Origin: Clostridiales bacterium | GTDB lineage: Bacteria > Bacillota > Clostridia > Oscillospirales > CAG-382 | Direction: 5' to 3' | NCBI GenBank assembly: GCA_004553575.1 | Contig: SFLA01000053.1 | Coordinates: forward strand, 1-7,395 | DNA: 7,395 nucleotides | Shown: one piece after another, positions 1-6,511 of the stretch | How positions within the stretch are numbered: position 1 is the stretch's first letter | Layout: every line of letters starts with the position of its first letter | Translations under genes and position numbers: made by a program | Notes under the pieces: generated by a model | The model's database searches: none | Seen by the model: the letters and a program-made list of their open reading frames with translations, nothing else | What the model was told of the DNA's origin: nothing

Positions 1-720
1 CTCGGCGTCGGTCATACCCTTTTCGTCTATCTTGCGGAGAAGCATCTGTGAAAAGCTCTCGTCAATCTGTTTCAGCTTTGAGTCAAGGTCATCGGCTGCC
101 GCCATTGCCTTGCATTCGCACACTTCCTCCGCGACAATTGACCGTATCGGCATATTGAACCGCATACTTTCACGGCGATAATCGGTATGCTTGTCCACAT
201 AATTATCGTCTATGTATTCGGCAATGTCGGAGAATAATTTCTCGCTGATTTTATACGCCGCCTTATCGAAAATAACGATATAGACGGTCATATCATTTTC
301 AAGCAAAAATGCGCTGATAACATCGATAGCAACCCTGAGCGCCTGGTCCTTGGGATAGCCGTAAACACCCGAGGATATAAGCGGAAAGGCAACCGTTTCG
401 CATCGGTACTCTTTTGCCAGAGCGAGTGACTCCCGGTAGCAGGATTCAAGCATCTCCTTCTCGCCGTGCTTACCGTCCCTGTACACGGGGCCTACGGTGT
501 GTATTACATACTTCGCGGGCAGGTTGCAGCCGCCGGTGATCTTCGCCATGCCCGTTTTACACCCGCCGAGAGTTCTGCACTCGGCGAGCAATCCCGGACC
601 TGCGGCGTCGTGTATCGCGCCGTCAACGCCTCCGCCGCCCGAAAGAGACTCATTGGCGGCATTAACAACGGCATCCACCGCCATCTTTGTTATATCGTTG
701 CGCACCATTACAAGCGGCAT
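1..720 (-). CDS. Macro-domain protein (MacroD-like ADP-ribose binding/hydrolysis), C-terminus cut by window edge
   Basis: Reading from the ATG at 720-718, 240 codons stay open to base 1, so the C-terminus is missing. Residues 1 to about 165 form a macro domain. The landmarks are NDIT (8-11), VVNAAN (18-23), the glycine-rich loop GGGGVDGAIH (28-37), GCKTGMAKIT (53-62), IHTVGPVY (73-80) and the second phosphate loop FPLISSGVYGYP (112-123). This pattern matches MacroD-type proteins, which bind ADP-ribose and remove mono-ADP-ribose from proteins or hydrolyse O-acetyl-ADP-ribose. Cytosolic action is inferred from the absence of a signal peptide. A charged, helix-rich stretch from about residue 165 (ending FSQMLLRKIDEKGMTDAE) lies beyond the core and resembles, from memory, a C-terminal extension in Firmicutes homologues. 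The start is backed by AAAGGAGA at 731-738 and by NDIT falling at the usual N-terminal distance. The gene lies 137 bp downstream of the glycosidase-like gene. Substrate is unknown. Confidence 0.93.
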   Translation of the reverse strand, partial: MPLVMVRNDITKMAVDAVVNAANESLSGGGGVDGAIHDAAGPGLLAECRTLGGCKTGMAKITGGCNLPAKYVIHTVGPVYRDGKHGEKEMLESCYRESLALAKEYRCETVAFPLISSGVYGYPKDQALRVAIDVISAFLLENDMTVYIVIFDKAAYKISEKLFSDIAEYIDDNYVDKHTDYRRESMRFNMPIRSIVAEEVCECKAMAAADDLDSKLKQIDESFSQMLLRKIDEKGMTDAE

Positions 721-857
721 TTTGATTCATTCTCCTTTGAAAACCGGCATTTAATTCTTACAGTCGTTACAGAAGGCAGAGCCTAAGCGGATTTCAGGCG
801 CTGCAGCGCAACGCGGCGTTATTGCCCGGCAGAATACGAGCGGAAAACAAAGCACCG
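721..857. other. Intergenic spacer with two small palindromes
   Basis: This 137-bp gap separates the end of the glycosidase-like gene from the macro-domain gene. It contains the ribosome binding site of the macro-domain gene (731-738), a perfect 12-bp palindrome GCGCTGCAGCGC (798-809) and, directly beside it, the dyad AACGC-G-GCGTT (810-820). No hairpin followed by a T-run is seen on the minus strand, so there is no clear terminator for the upstream gene. No convincing -35/-10 pair is seen for the downstream gene. Read-through from the glycosidase-like gene is therefore possible. Confidence 0.6.
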
Positions 858-3053
858 TCAGCCGAAAATCAGCATGGCATAACCCGAGAAAACGCCTGCC
901 GGAATCGTAACACTGTAACCGCCCGTTGCATCGTGAATAATATCTGTCACGGCTTCGTCATCTCTCTCGGGAGTGGCGATGCGGCAGACGGTACAGCCGC
1001 CTATATCGACACCGTTCAGGGACAGCGTGAGTGCCGGAAGCATTTCACGGCCGGGGTCCGTATCGTCGAACTGCGGAATAAGATCGCTGCGTCCGACAAA
1101 AGTATCGTGATCGGAAAGCATACCGTGAGTGTTCACGAGATGTATTACGGTTCCCGCGGCGGTAACGAAAACGGTGGGAATAACATCTTCGGCGCCGGAC
1201 ACAGCAACACGTCTGCCTGCAAGCAGCGAAAGAAGCGCGCCGTTGCCGGACTTCATTTCCTCGGTCTGCGAGGCCTGAACAAACGTCTTTTCACCCGTCT
1301 GCCAGATTGCAGGCTGAATGGGGTTTTCGCCGGTTTCACACGGGAAAACGGTTATCCTGCCCTTCCCTACCCGTTCGGTAACGCCGCAGCAGGCACCGTC
1401 CGGAGTTACGGCGAAAACTTCGCCCCTGACGCGGGTGAAAACGTGATGTACGTCCGCCTTGGGGAACACGGCTGTATTACCGCCGAAGCTTACCGTAACC
1501 GGTGATACCGCCATGCGGGGAGCAACGCGGGACGTCATTCCGAGCGATCCGAGGGCGCAGTTAAGCGTACGGGGATTATAGCTGTCGTCCTTTTCGGCAA
1601 AAACGCCGGAGATAAACAGGTGTCCGCCGGATTCGGCATACTCCCTGAGACGGGCGAGCTCTGCATCGTCGGCCTGCTCGACGCTTACCGCGGCGATAAG
1701 GCGGCTGCGGGAAAGCGTATCTGCGGTATCGTCCTCGAACACCATGTCGCAGCCTATACCGGACAGATATGCGGATTCTATACAGCTCATAAGGGGTTTC
1801 ATATATTTGCGGGGCGCATCATGGTCGCAGTAATCGCGTGTTTTCTTGGAAAACCAGAATGAAATATCGGATACCTTATCCGGCGCGCGGTAATATTCGG
1901 CATACTTTTTTTCGAACGCACGGCATTTGCCCTCGTACAGCACGGGATTTGAGGAATCTCCGCCCGTATACAGTTGTCCCCACGAGCGGCACAGAGCCCA
2001 TGCGGCGTAGGTGGCGTCCCGGGAAGCAGGGTACATAAGCGCCATAGACGGGACTCCGTGTCTGCGTGCGAGAGCATATCTGTGCACCGCCTCTCCGGCA
2101 AAACACACGTAGGATTCGCGGATAATGCCGCAGCATTCCTGAAAGATATAATCCCACAGCCCGGCACCGCCCTCGAAGCCGTAGCAGGTGCTGTCGAACG
2201 GGAGTACCTCTGCGCAGTAGGCGGGACGAAGCGGCTGAAAGCCGAGCGATTTATAGAATTCGTCAAGCCGGTAATGAAATTCCGCACTGCTGTTCTTCTT
2301 GAATTTCTTCCAGGCGATATACTTCGGGTCTGAATAATTTTCATAAAACCCGTCCCATTCGTCAGGAGACGGAAGCTCGTATCCGGTGAGAGAACGGAAT
2401 CTGTCGCGGCAATAACGGCAGGTGCAGGCGTTTCCACCGCCGAACCACTGGACGTCGTCGTTCATTATACCGTCAACTCCGACAGCGATAATATTGCGAA
2501 GATGCTCCTTGTAGGCGGACTCGTAGGCGGGATTATTAAAGCAGTGCGCATTGCCGTTGTAGTGCTTGAATATCCAGTCCATGTTCCTGCCTTCGGTATG
2601 AATATAAGAGCTTAACGCCTTTTCGCCCGTACTGCCGTCGATCTGTGCGAAATCATCAAGGCGGACTCCTCCGAACGGCGGATTCGACTGCGAGGTGGCA
2701 CGGAAACCGGGGAATCCGCCCAAGCCCCATTTACCGTCCGAGGCAAGCAGAGTGTCCCATACCGATTCGGAAAGCGGCGCGTAGGTCAGGTGTGAGCTGT
2801 GATGCTCGATAACCTTAATGCCGCGGGCGTGAAAAGCGGTCACAAAGCGTCCGATTGTACGGACGATATCGTCCCAATAAGCATGGAACGAAAAGCGGAA
2901 ATGAGCGCCGAAAAGAATGACGGCTGTTATGCCGTTATCCTGATAACGTGCCGCCTCTGACTCGAACCGTGCATCATCCCAACGGTAAACGGCCTCGGAG
3001 CCGTACCACAGCCAGCCGAAGCGTTCTTCCCATTTATTTGTTATATCTTTCAT
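858..3053 (-). CDS. Putative cytoplasmic glycoside hydrolase-like protein (TIM barrel plus GH42-type trimerisation-like domain)
   Basis: The product has 731 residues from the chosen start. Residues 1 to about 365 look like a (beta/alpha)8 barrel of the kind in GH42-like and 'hypothetical glycosyl hydrolase' families. An early strand contains ITAVILFGAHF, followed by the motif VDGIMNDDVQW (193-203) and a cysteine cluster CTCRYC (Cys 210, 212, 215), which in relatives often binds metal. About 396-590 resembles the glutamine-amidotransferase-like trimerisation domain of beta-galactosidases (ISFWFSKKTRD, then LREYAESGGHLFISG). The remainder looks like a small beta-rich C-terminal domain. No signal peptide is present, so it probably acts on imported oligosaccharides or glycosides in the cytosol; the substrate cannot be named. 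ATGs at 3059 and 3053 are both in frame. The AAGGAG at 3063-3068 is 3 nt from the first and 9 nt from the second, favouring 3053. The gene has its own promoter just upstream. The catalytic pair could not be assigned, and a catalytically altered relative is possible. Confidence 0.85.
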   Translation of the reverse strand: MKDITNKWEERFGWLWYGSEAVYRWDDARFESEAARYQDNGITAVILFGAHFRFSFHAYWDDIVRTIGRFVTAFHARGIKVIEHHSSHLTYAPLSESVWDTLLASDGKWGLGGFPGFRATSQSNPPFGGVRLDDFAQIDGSTGEKALSSYIHTEGRNMDWIFKHYNGNAHCFNNPAYESAYKEHLRNIIAVGVDGIMNDDVQWFGGGNACTCRYCRDRFRSLTGYELPSPDEWDGFYENYSDPKYIAWKKFKKNSSAEFHYRLDEFYKSLGFQPLRPAYCAEVLPFDSTCYGFEGGAGLWDYIFQECCGIIRESYVCFAGEAVHRYALARRHGVPSMALMYPASRDATYAAWALCRSWGQLYTGGDSSNPVLYEGKCRAFEKKYAEYYRAPDKVSDISFWFSKKTRDYCDHDAPRKYMKPLMSCIESAYLSGIGCDMVFEDDTADTLSRSRLIAAVSVEQADDAELARLREYAESGGHLFISGVFAEKDDSYNPRTLNCALGSLGMTSRVAPRMAVSPVTVSFGGNTAVFPKADVHHVFTRVRGEVFAVTPDGACCGVTERVGKGRITVFPCETGENPIQPAIWQTGEKTFVQASQTEEMKSGNGALLSLLAGRRVAVSGAEDVIPTVFVTAAGTVIHLVNTHGMLSDHDTFVGRSDLIPQFDDTDPGREMLPALTLSLNGVDIGGCTVCRIATPERDDEAVTDIIHDATGGYSVTIPAGVFSGYAMLIFG

Positions 3054-3062
3054 ATGCATTTA

Positions 3063-3068
3063 CTCCTT
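3063..3068 (-). promoter_or_regulatory. Ribosome binding site deciding the start of the glycosidase-like gene
   Basis: AAGGAG on the minus strand. It lies only 3 nt from the upstream ATG (3057-3059) but 9 nt from the in-frame ATG at 3051-3053, so the shorter protein start is preferred. Confidence 0.8.
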
Positions 3069-3082
3069 ACGGATTTTATACA

Positions 3083-3111
3083 AGCATAGCATGGTGCGGC
3101 AGATATGTCAA
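3083..3111 (-). promoter_or_regulatory. Sigma-A-type promoter of the glycosidase-like gene
   Basis: On the minus strand, a perfect -35 box TTGACA (3106-3111) and a -10 box TATGCT (3083-3088) are separated by exactly 17 bp. The expected transcription start is near 3076, giving a leader of roughly 23 nt that holds only the ribosome binding site. This leaves no room for a leader riboswitch, so control would act at initiation. Confidence 0.88.
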
Positions 3112-3120
3112 GTGTGATGA

Positions 3121-3155
3121 ATTCCGTATATAACGATAAAAGTTTGCATTCCGTA
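3121..3155. repeat. Direct repeat ATTCCGTA x2 upstream of the promoter
   Basis: ATTCCGTA occurs at 3121-3128 and again at 3148-3155 (TACGGAAT read on the minus strand), 27 bp apart start to start. The centres fall near -48 and -75 relative to the predicted transcription start. This is where a direct-repeat-binding activator, for example of the AraC family, could sit. No regulator gene is in the window, so the operator role is inference. Confidence 0.35.
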
Positions 3156-3156
3156 C

Positions 3157-3193
3157 TATAAAAACTCCCTCCAGTCCTTTTAGACGGGAGGGA
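3157..3193 (-). terminator. Rho-independent terminator after the wall-anchor remnant
   Basis: The arms TCCCTCC (3166-3172) and GGAGGGA (3187-3193) pair perfectly. They continue past one mismatch into GTC (3174-3176) with GAC (3183-3185), closing on a 6-nt loop. On the minus strand the hairpin is followed by GTTTTTATA, a usable U-tract. It begins 35 nt after the stop codon at 3229. No T-run follows it on the plus strand, so it is a minus-strand terminator. It separates the remnant from the glycosidase-like transcript. Confidence 0.85.
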
Positions 3194-3228
3194 AACGGGT
3201 GAATGCGTAAAACCGCGCTCACCGTTTG

Positions 3229-3504
3229 TTATTCTCTTCTTTTCCTTCTTCCGAACAGGATTAATGCAAGCGCGCCGAAGCCGCTTATGAACAGCTCCGC
3301 AAGCCACATAATCATCCTGCCGTTGTCACCGAGCTGAGGAGTATCTCCCCCGCCCGGATTGTCAGACGGGTTGCCGGATTCGCTCGTATCGGTATCGCTT
3401 GTTTCGGTGCCGGCAGGCGGAATCTCCACCGGATCTTTGGCGTAACCGCAAACTGTGTATGATCGGATCCGAGCGCCGGGACGGCTTCTGTATCTTGCCT
3501 TCAT
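3229..3504 (-). pseudogene. C-terminal remnant of a sortase-anchored surface protein
   Basis: A 91-residue ORF. Residues 30 to about 55 are a low-complexity Thr/Ser/Pro/Gly/Asp linker typical of wall-spanning regions. Then comes TPQLGD, a hydrophobic segment (MIMWLAELFISGFGALALILF) and a basic tail GRRKRRE, which together form the layout of a cell-wall sorting signal. The usual motif would be LPxTG or NPQTGD, and here Leu replaces the Thr after which sortase normally cuts. There is no signal peptide or exoprotein domain ahead of the linker. An in-frame TAA directly precedes the ATG, and a second in-frame TAA lies further upstream (about 3552-3554). I infer that the 5' part of a larger surface-protein gene was lost. 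The downstream terminator is intact. Only a weak GGAAG lies before the ATG, so expression is doubtful. A functional short membrane peptide is the alternative. Confidence 0.6.
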
Positions 3505-3604
3505 TTAATTCTTCCGGACATTCGTATTATTAATACTGCTAATCATTTCACTTTACGCCGCACTATGTAACAGTTCCGGACGCCGGCTGTGCTCTTCCGC
3601 AGCC

Positions 3605-3639
3605 CGGATTGTTAAATATACGCATGTCGTCACAATCCG
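3605..3639. repeat. Perfect 8-bp inverted repeat
   Basis: CGGATTGT (3605-3612) and ACAATCCG (3632-3639) are exact reverse complements separated by 19 bp. No T-run follows on either strand, so it is not a standard terminator. The left arm lies within an 11-bp stretch GCCCGGATTGT (3602-3612) that also occurs in the linker-coding part of the neighbouring remnant (3352-3362). Possible roles are an operator, an mRNA stem, or a scar of rearrangement. Confidence 0.5.
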
Positions 3640-3722
3640 ACAGTTGTCAACGGTAGCATTACAGCAGTTTTTACGCACTTTTCACTCCGAAAACGGAGGT
3701 TTTAACGATGCACATAACAACA

Positions 3723-3752
3723 CCCGGCTTACCGCAAGAACAATAAGCCGGG
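3723..3752 (-). terminator. Second hairpin downstream of the ABC operon
   Basis: The arms CCCGGCTT (3723-3730) and AAGCCGGG (3745-3752) are perfect 8-bp complements around a 14-nt loop. On the minus strand it is followed by TGTTGTTATG, which is T-rich but interrupted. It lies about 30 bp beyond the main terminator and could act as a back-up terminator or a 3'-end stabilising stem. Confidence 0.55.
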
Positions 3753-3773
3753 CAGCATACGATGTGTTCTACG

Positions 3774-3811
3774 AGAAAATATGGCGGACGCTGCAGTTTT
3801 GAGCGTCCGCC
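3774..3811 (-). terminator. Rho-independent terminator of the ABC transporter operon
   Basis: The arms GGCGGACGC (3783-3791) and GCGTCCGCC (3803-3811) form a perfect 9-bp GC-rich stem around an 11-nt loop. On the minus strand it is followed by ATATTTTCT. It begins 15 nt after the permease stop codon, as expected for an operon end. The plus strand has no T-tract after it. Confidence 0.85.
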
Positions 3812-3826
3812 GCAACCTTATAACAA

Positions 3827-6511
3827 TTATTCTACGGATTTAAGCGATTCAGCCATATCGATTGAAGCGAGCTTACGCCGCATAAGAAGATCCGCGAAGA
3901 TATCAAGTGATACGGTAATAAGGAAAGCATACAGAAAACTGACCGGCAGTATGCGCACGTTGAAGGAAACCATATCGATGTTGATATTGCTCATGACAAA
4001 ACGATGAAGTATTATTCCGAGCGGAAGCCCGACTGCGGCACCTGTAAGCGTGAGCACTATGTTTTCGCGGAAGACATATGCGCCGGTCTCGGCGGAGTTA
4101 AAGCCCAGTACCTTTATGGTTGCTATCTCCCTCTCTCTTTCGGTTATGTTAATATTGCTCAGGTTGAAAATCACGACCAGCGCTAGCGCGGCGGCGCAAA
4201 AAATCACCAGCCAGACGATATAGTTCAGGCTTTTCATCATATTTGCCACACGGTCGCAAAGATCCTGTATTACCGTTACCGACGAGGCTCCGTGATCGTT
4301 TATGAGTGCGGCGGCGGCGGAATGAATATCGGCTGAGTCGACAGCCGTCGCAAAGGCGGTAGAGCAGCCCGTTTCGTCACCGTACAGCTCCGCGCAGGAG
4401 GACATATTCATGAATACATAGTCATATACGTAATTATCGAATATACCGGTTACGGTAAACGAACACTCAGAGTCTCCCGAACGAAGGGTTATTTCGTCGC
4501 CTACCGACACGCCACAGCGCGAGGCAAGCTTGGTATTGATTATAACTCCTCCGGCAAAGGGATACGGAACGGTCTTATCGCCGGAAGCAAAGGTTATGAG
4601 ATCTGTCACGGACGAATCGTCGGTGGCTACCACATTGACGGATACGACGCCGGAGGATGCGGCAGCTTCTGCACTCGATGTTCGGACAAACACCGTATCC
4701 GCGAGCAGCTCCGAGGCACCTGATACAAATGCATGCTGCATATCATACGATACGGGACCGTCGAATTCTACAATATAATCGTAATGCATTATACCCTCGT
4801 ACTGATCTTCGGCAATATTGGAAATCGAATCGCGGATACCGAACCCGGTGAGCACGAGAGCGGTGCAGCCGGATATGCCGAGCACCATCATAAGCAAGCG
4901 TTTTTTATAACGAAGTATATTACGCGCAGAAACCTTACCGAAAAATCCGAGACGGTTCCAGATAAAACCGATATGCTCGAGCAGCACACGCTTGCCGGGC
5001 TTCGGTGCACGGGGACGCATAAGCGAAGCGGGAAGCTCGGTAAGTGTGGCACGACAGGCTGCCCAGGTTGCACCGGCAGAACAGAGCAGCGAGAAGAAAA
5101 GTGAAACCAGCGCGAGCGACAGATCAAAGACGTAAGCGATATCCGAAAATCCGTACAGAATGCCGTACGCCTCCCATATCGCACGGGGGAACAGAGCGGT
5201 TCCGACAAAATACCCGGCGGCACAGCCGAGCACGGCGGCAGATCCGGAATAACCTACATATTTAAGGGCAATTATTCCGTTGCCGTAGCCGAGCGCCTTC
5301 AGCGTGCCGATCTCGGTGCGCTGTTCTTCTACCATCCTCGCCATTGTTGTGACGCAAACCAGCGCCGCTACCATAAAGAAGAACAGCGGAAACACGCGGG
5401 CTATACCGTCGACAACTGATGAATCACTGTCAAAGCATACATAGCCGGTGTTGGAGTCTCTGCCGAGGCAGTAAACCGAGGGACGCGCAATTGCACCGAT
5501 ATCCGTCCGTGCGTTTTCTATCTCTGCGGCTGCTTCGTCGATCGCGGCTTTCGCTTCTGCAAACTCCGCATTGGCTTTTTCAAGAGCGGCGTTATATTCG
5601 GCGTACGCCTCGGGGGCGTTATCCTCGCCGCCGTAAACCGAATCAAGCCCGAGCTTTACCGAATTCAGATAATCGTATGTCTCTTTATAAGAGCTGTTAT
5701 AATCTTCGAGTAAGGCTTCATATTCCGTGCGCGCGGCTTCGAGCTGTTCTTCAGCGTCCGACACGATAGAAGAGTAGCGTATATCCGCCCGATCGGAAAG
5801 AATATCTGAAATTGTACCGGCGGCAGAATCGATACCGGATTTATATTCGTCGGAAAACAAGGCGCCCTGAGTATCGGTATCGAGATAAATCTCGGTATAA
5901 TAATCGAGCGTAAATGCTTCCGGCAGGACAAGCAGGAACGAGCCGACCTTTCCGTCACCGAGTGTGGTGGTTCCGCGCTCTACATTCAGATACAGCACGG
6001 AATTCGCCGTTCCGACGGCGGTAAGCTCTGTTGCTTCAATACCGTTGCAGTCCTTCAGAACCACGGTCGCGCCGATATATTCGCTCCCGTATCTGTTTGC
6101 ATCCAGAAGACACTCCGATGCGTCAGCAGGCATTCTTCCCGCTACAAGCGACGGAATATTTACCTTGCTGCCAGCAGGCAATACCGTTACGACCGTATCT
6201 TTTCCGCCGCCAACCGATGCAACCGAATCGGTCCGGAATCCGCCCTCGGCGGAAATGACGCCTTCGGCTTCGGAAAAAACAGCGAGGTCCTCCTCGGTAA
6301 AGCCAAGGGTTGAGATAAGACGGAAATCGTACATATTACAGCCGGATATGTATGTGTCTCCTGCCGTAATCATTGCTTTGCGGGTAATTTTAAGCCCGGA
6401 AAAGAATCCTACGCCGAGAGCGACTATAGCAAAAATAGCAATATATCTGCCGATCGATCCCGTTATTTCACGCAGGCAGTGCTTTTTCCATGCTGACGGA
6501 CGCGCTACCAT
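3827..6511 (-). CDS. ABC transporter permease with two FtsX/MacB-type units and an external coiled coil
   Basis: An 894-residue membrane protein. TM1 is at about 22-40. A large extracytoplasmic region (41-370) includes an Ala/Glu-rich coiled coil (about 250-340). TM2-TM4 lie at about 372-391, 419-440 and 461-486. A second unit repeats the plan: TM5 at 537-557, an external domain at 558-762, and TM6-TM8 at about 763-785, 816-838 and 857-876. The cytoplasmic coupling segments are nearly repeated (RTEIGTLKALGY at 398-409 and EREIATIKVLGF at 793-804), which marks two FtsX permease domains. One chain thus resembles a fused pair of MacB-like half-transporters. Such mechanotransmission-type ABC systems extrude or release peptides, lipids or antibiotics, or control envelope enzymes; the substrate here is unknown. 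The ATG lies inside the ATPase gene's last codons (7-nt overlap), with GGAG at 6520-6523 giving 8-nt spacing, so coupled translation is likely. It lacks the 10-TM plan of BceB-type bacitracin exporters. Confidence 0.93.
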   Translation of the reverse strand: MVARPSAWKKHCLREITGSIGRYIAIFAIVALGVGFFSGLKITRKAMITAGDTYISGCNMYDFRLISTLGFTEEDLAVFSEAEGVISAEGGFRTDSVASVGGGKDTVVTVLPAGSKVNIPSLVAGRMPADASECLLDANRYGSEYIGATVVLKDCNGIEATELTAVGTANSVLYLNVERGTTTLGDGKVGSFLLVLPEAFTLDYYTEIYLDTDTQGALFSDEYKSGIDSAAGTISDILSDRADIRYSSIVSDAEEQLEAARTEYEALLEDYNSSYKETYDYLNSVKLGLDSVYGGEDNAPEAYAEYNAALEKANAEFAEAKAAIDEAAAEIENARTDIGAIARPSVYCLGRDSNTGYVCFDSDSSVVDGIARVFPLFFFMVAALVCVTTMARMVEEQRTEIGTLKALGYGNGIIALKYVGYSGSAAVLGCAAGYFVGTALFPRAIWEAYGILYGFSDIAYVFDLSLALVSLFFSLLCSAGATWAACRATLTELPASLMRPRAPKPGKRVLLEHIGFIWNRLGFFGKVSARNILRYKKRLLMMVLGISGCTALVLTGFGIRDSISNIAEDQYEGIMHYDYIVEFDGPVSYDMQHAFVSGASELLADTVFVRTSSAEAAASSGVVSVNVVATDDSSVTDLITFASGDKTVPYPFAGGVIINTKLASRCGVSVGDEITLRSGDSECSFTVTGIFDNYVYDYVFMNMSSCAELYGDETGCSTAFATAVDSADIHSAAAALINDHGASSVTVIQDLCDRVANMMKSLNYIVWLVIFCAAALALVVIFNLSNINITEREREIATIKVLGFNSAETGAYVFRENIVLTLTGAAVGLPLGIILHRFVMSNINIDMVSFNVRILPVSFLYAFLITVSLDIFADLLMRRKLASIDMAESLKSVE

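Larger units (their letters stand above)
3505..3826. other. 322-bp stretch without a convincing gene
   Basis: From the right, this holds the two terminator-like hairpins of the ABC operon (3783-3811 and 3723-3752). Next is a short plus-strand ORF with a ribosome binding site (3694-3746, probably chance), and then an 8-bp inverted repeat (3605-3639). Minus-strand translation leading into the wall-anchor remnant is broken by stops. A TTGACA is present on the minus strand at 3645-3650, but the only -10-like TATATT is 24 bp away, too far for a normal promoter. The stretch may be decayed coding DNA of the lost surface protein. Confidence 0.55.

Noticed and set aside
822..1505. Plus-strand open frame of 227 codons
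   Set aside because: It lies almost wholly opposite the glycosidase-like gene, lacks a ribosome binding site and shows no domain-like pattern; it is a shadow frame of a GC-balanced coding region.
1799..2437. Minus-strand open frame of 212 codons in another reading frame of the glycosidase-like gene
   Set aside because: It is rich in Arg, Ser and Pro with no recognisable motifs and is nested entirely within a well-supported gene, as expected for an alternative-frame artefact.
3057..3059. Upstream ATG as the start of the glycosidase-like protein (733 residues)
   Set aside because: Only 3 nt separate it from the AAGGAG ribosome binding site; the in-frame ATG 6 nt further on has the normal 9-nt spacing.
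3615..3650. TTGACA (3645-3650) and TATATT (3615-3620) on the minus strand as a promoter for the wall-anchor remnant
   Set aside because: The spacer is 24 bp, well outside the workable 15-20 bp range, and no better -10 box is found at 17 bp.
3680..3706. CTCCG-AAAA-CGGAG followed by GTTTTAA as a plus-strand terminator
   Set aside because: The stem is only 5 bp and there is no plus-strand gene upstream of it.
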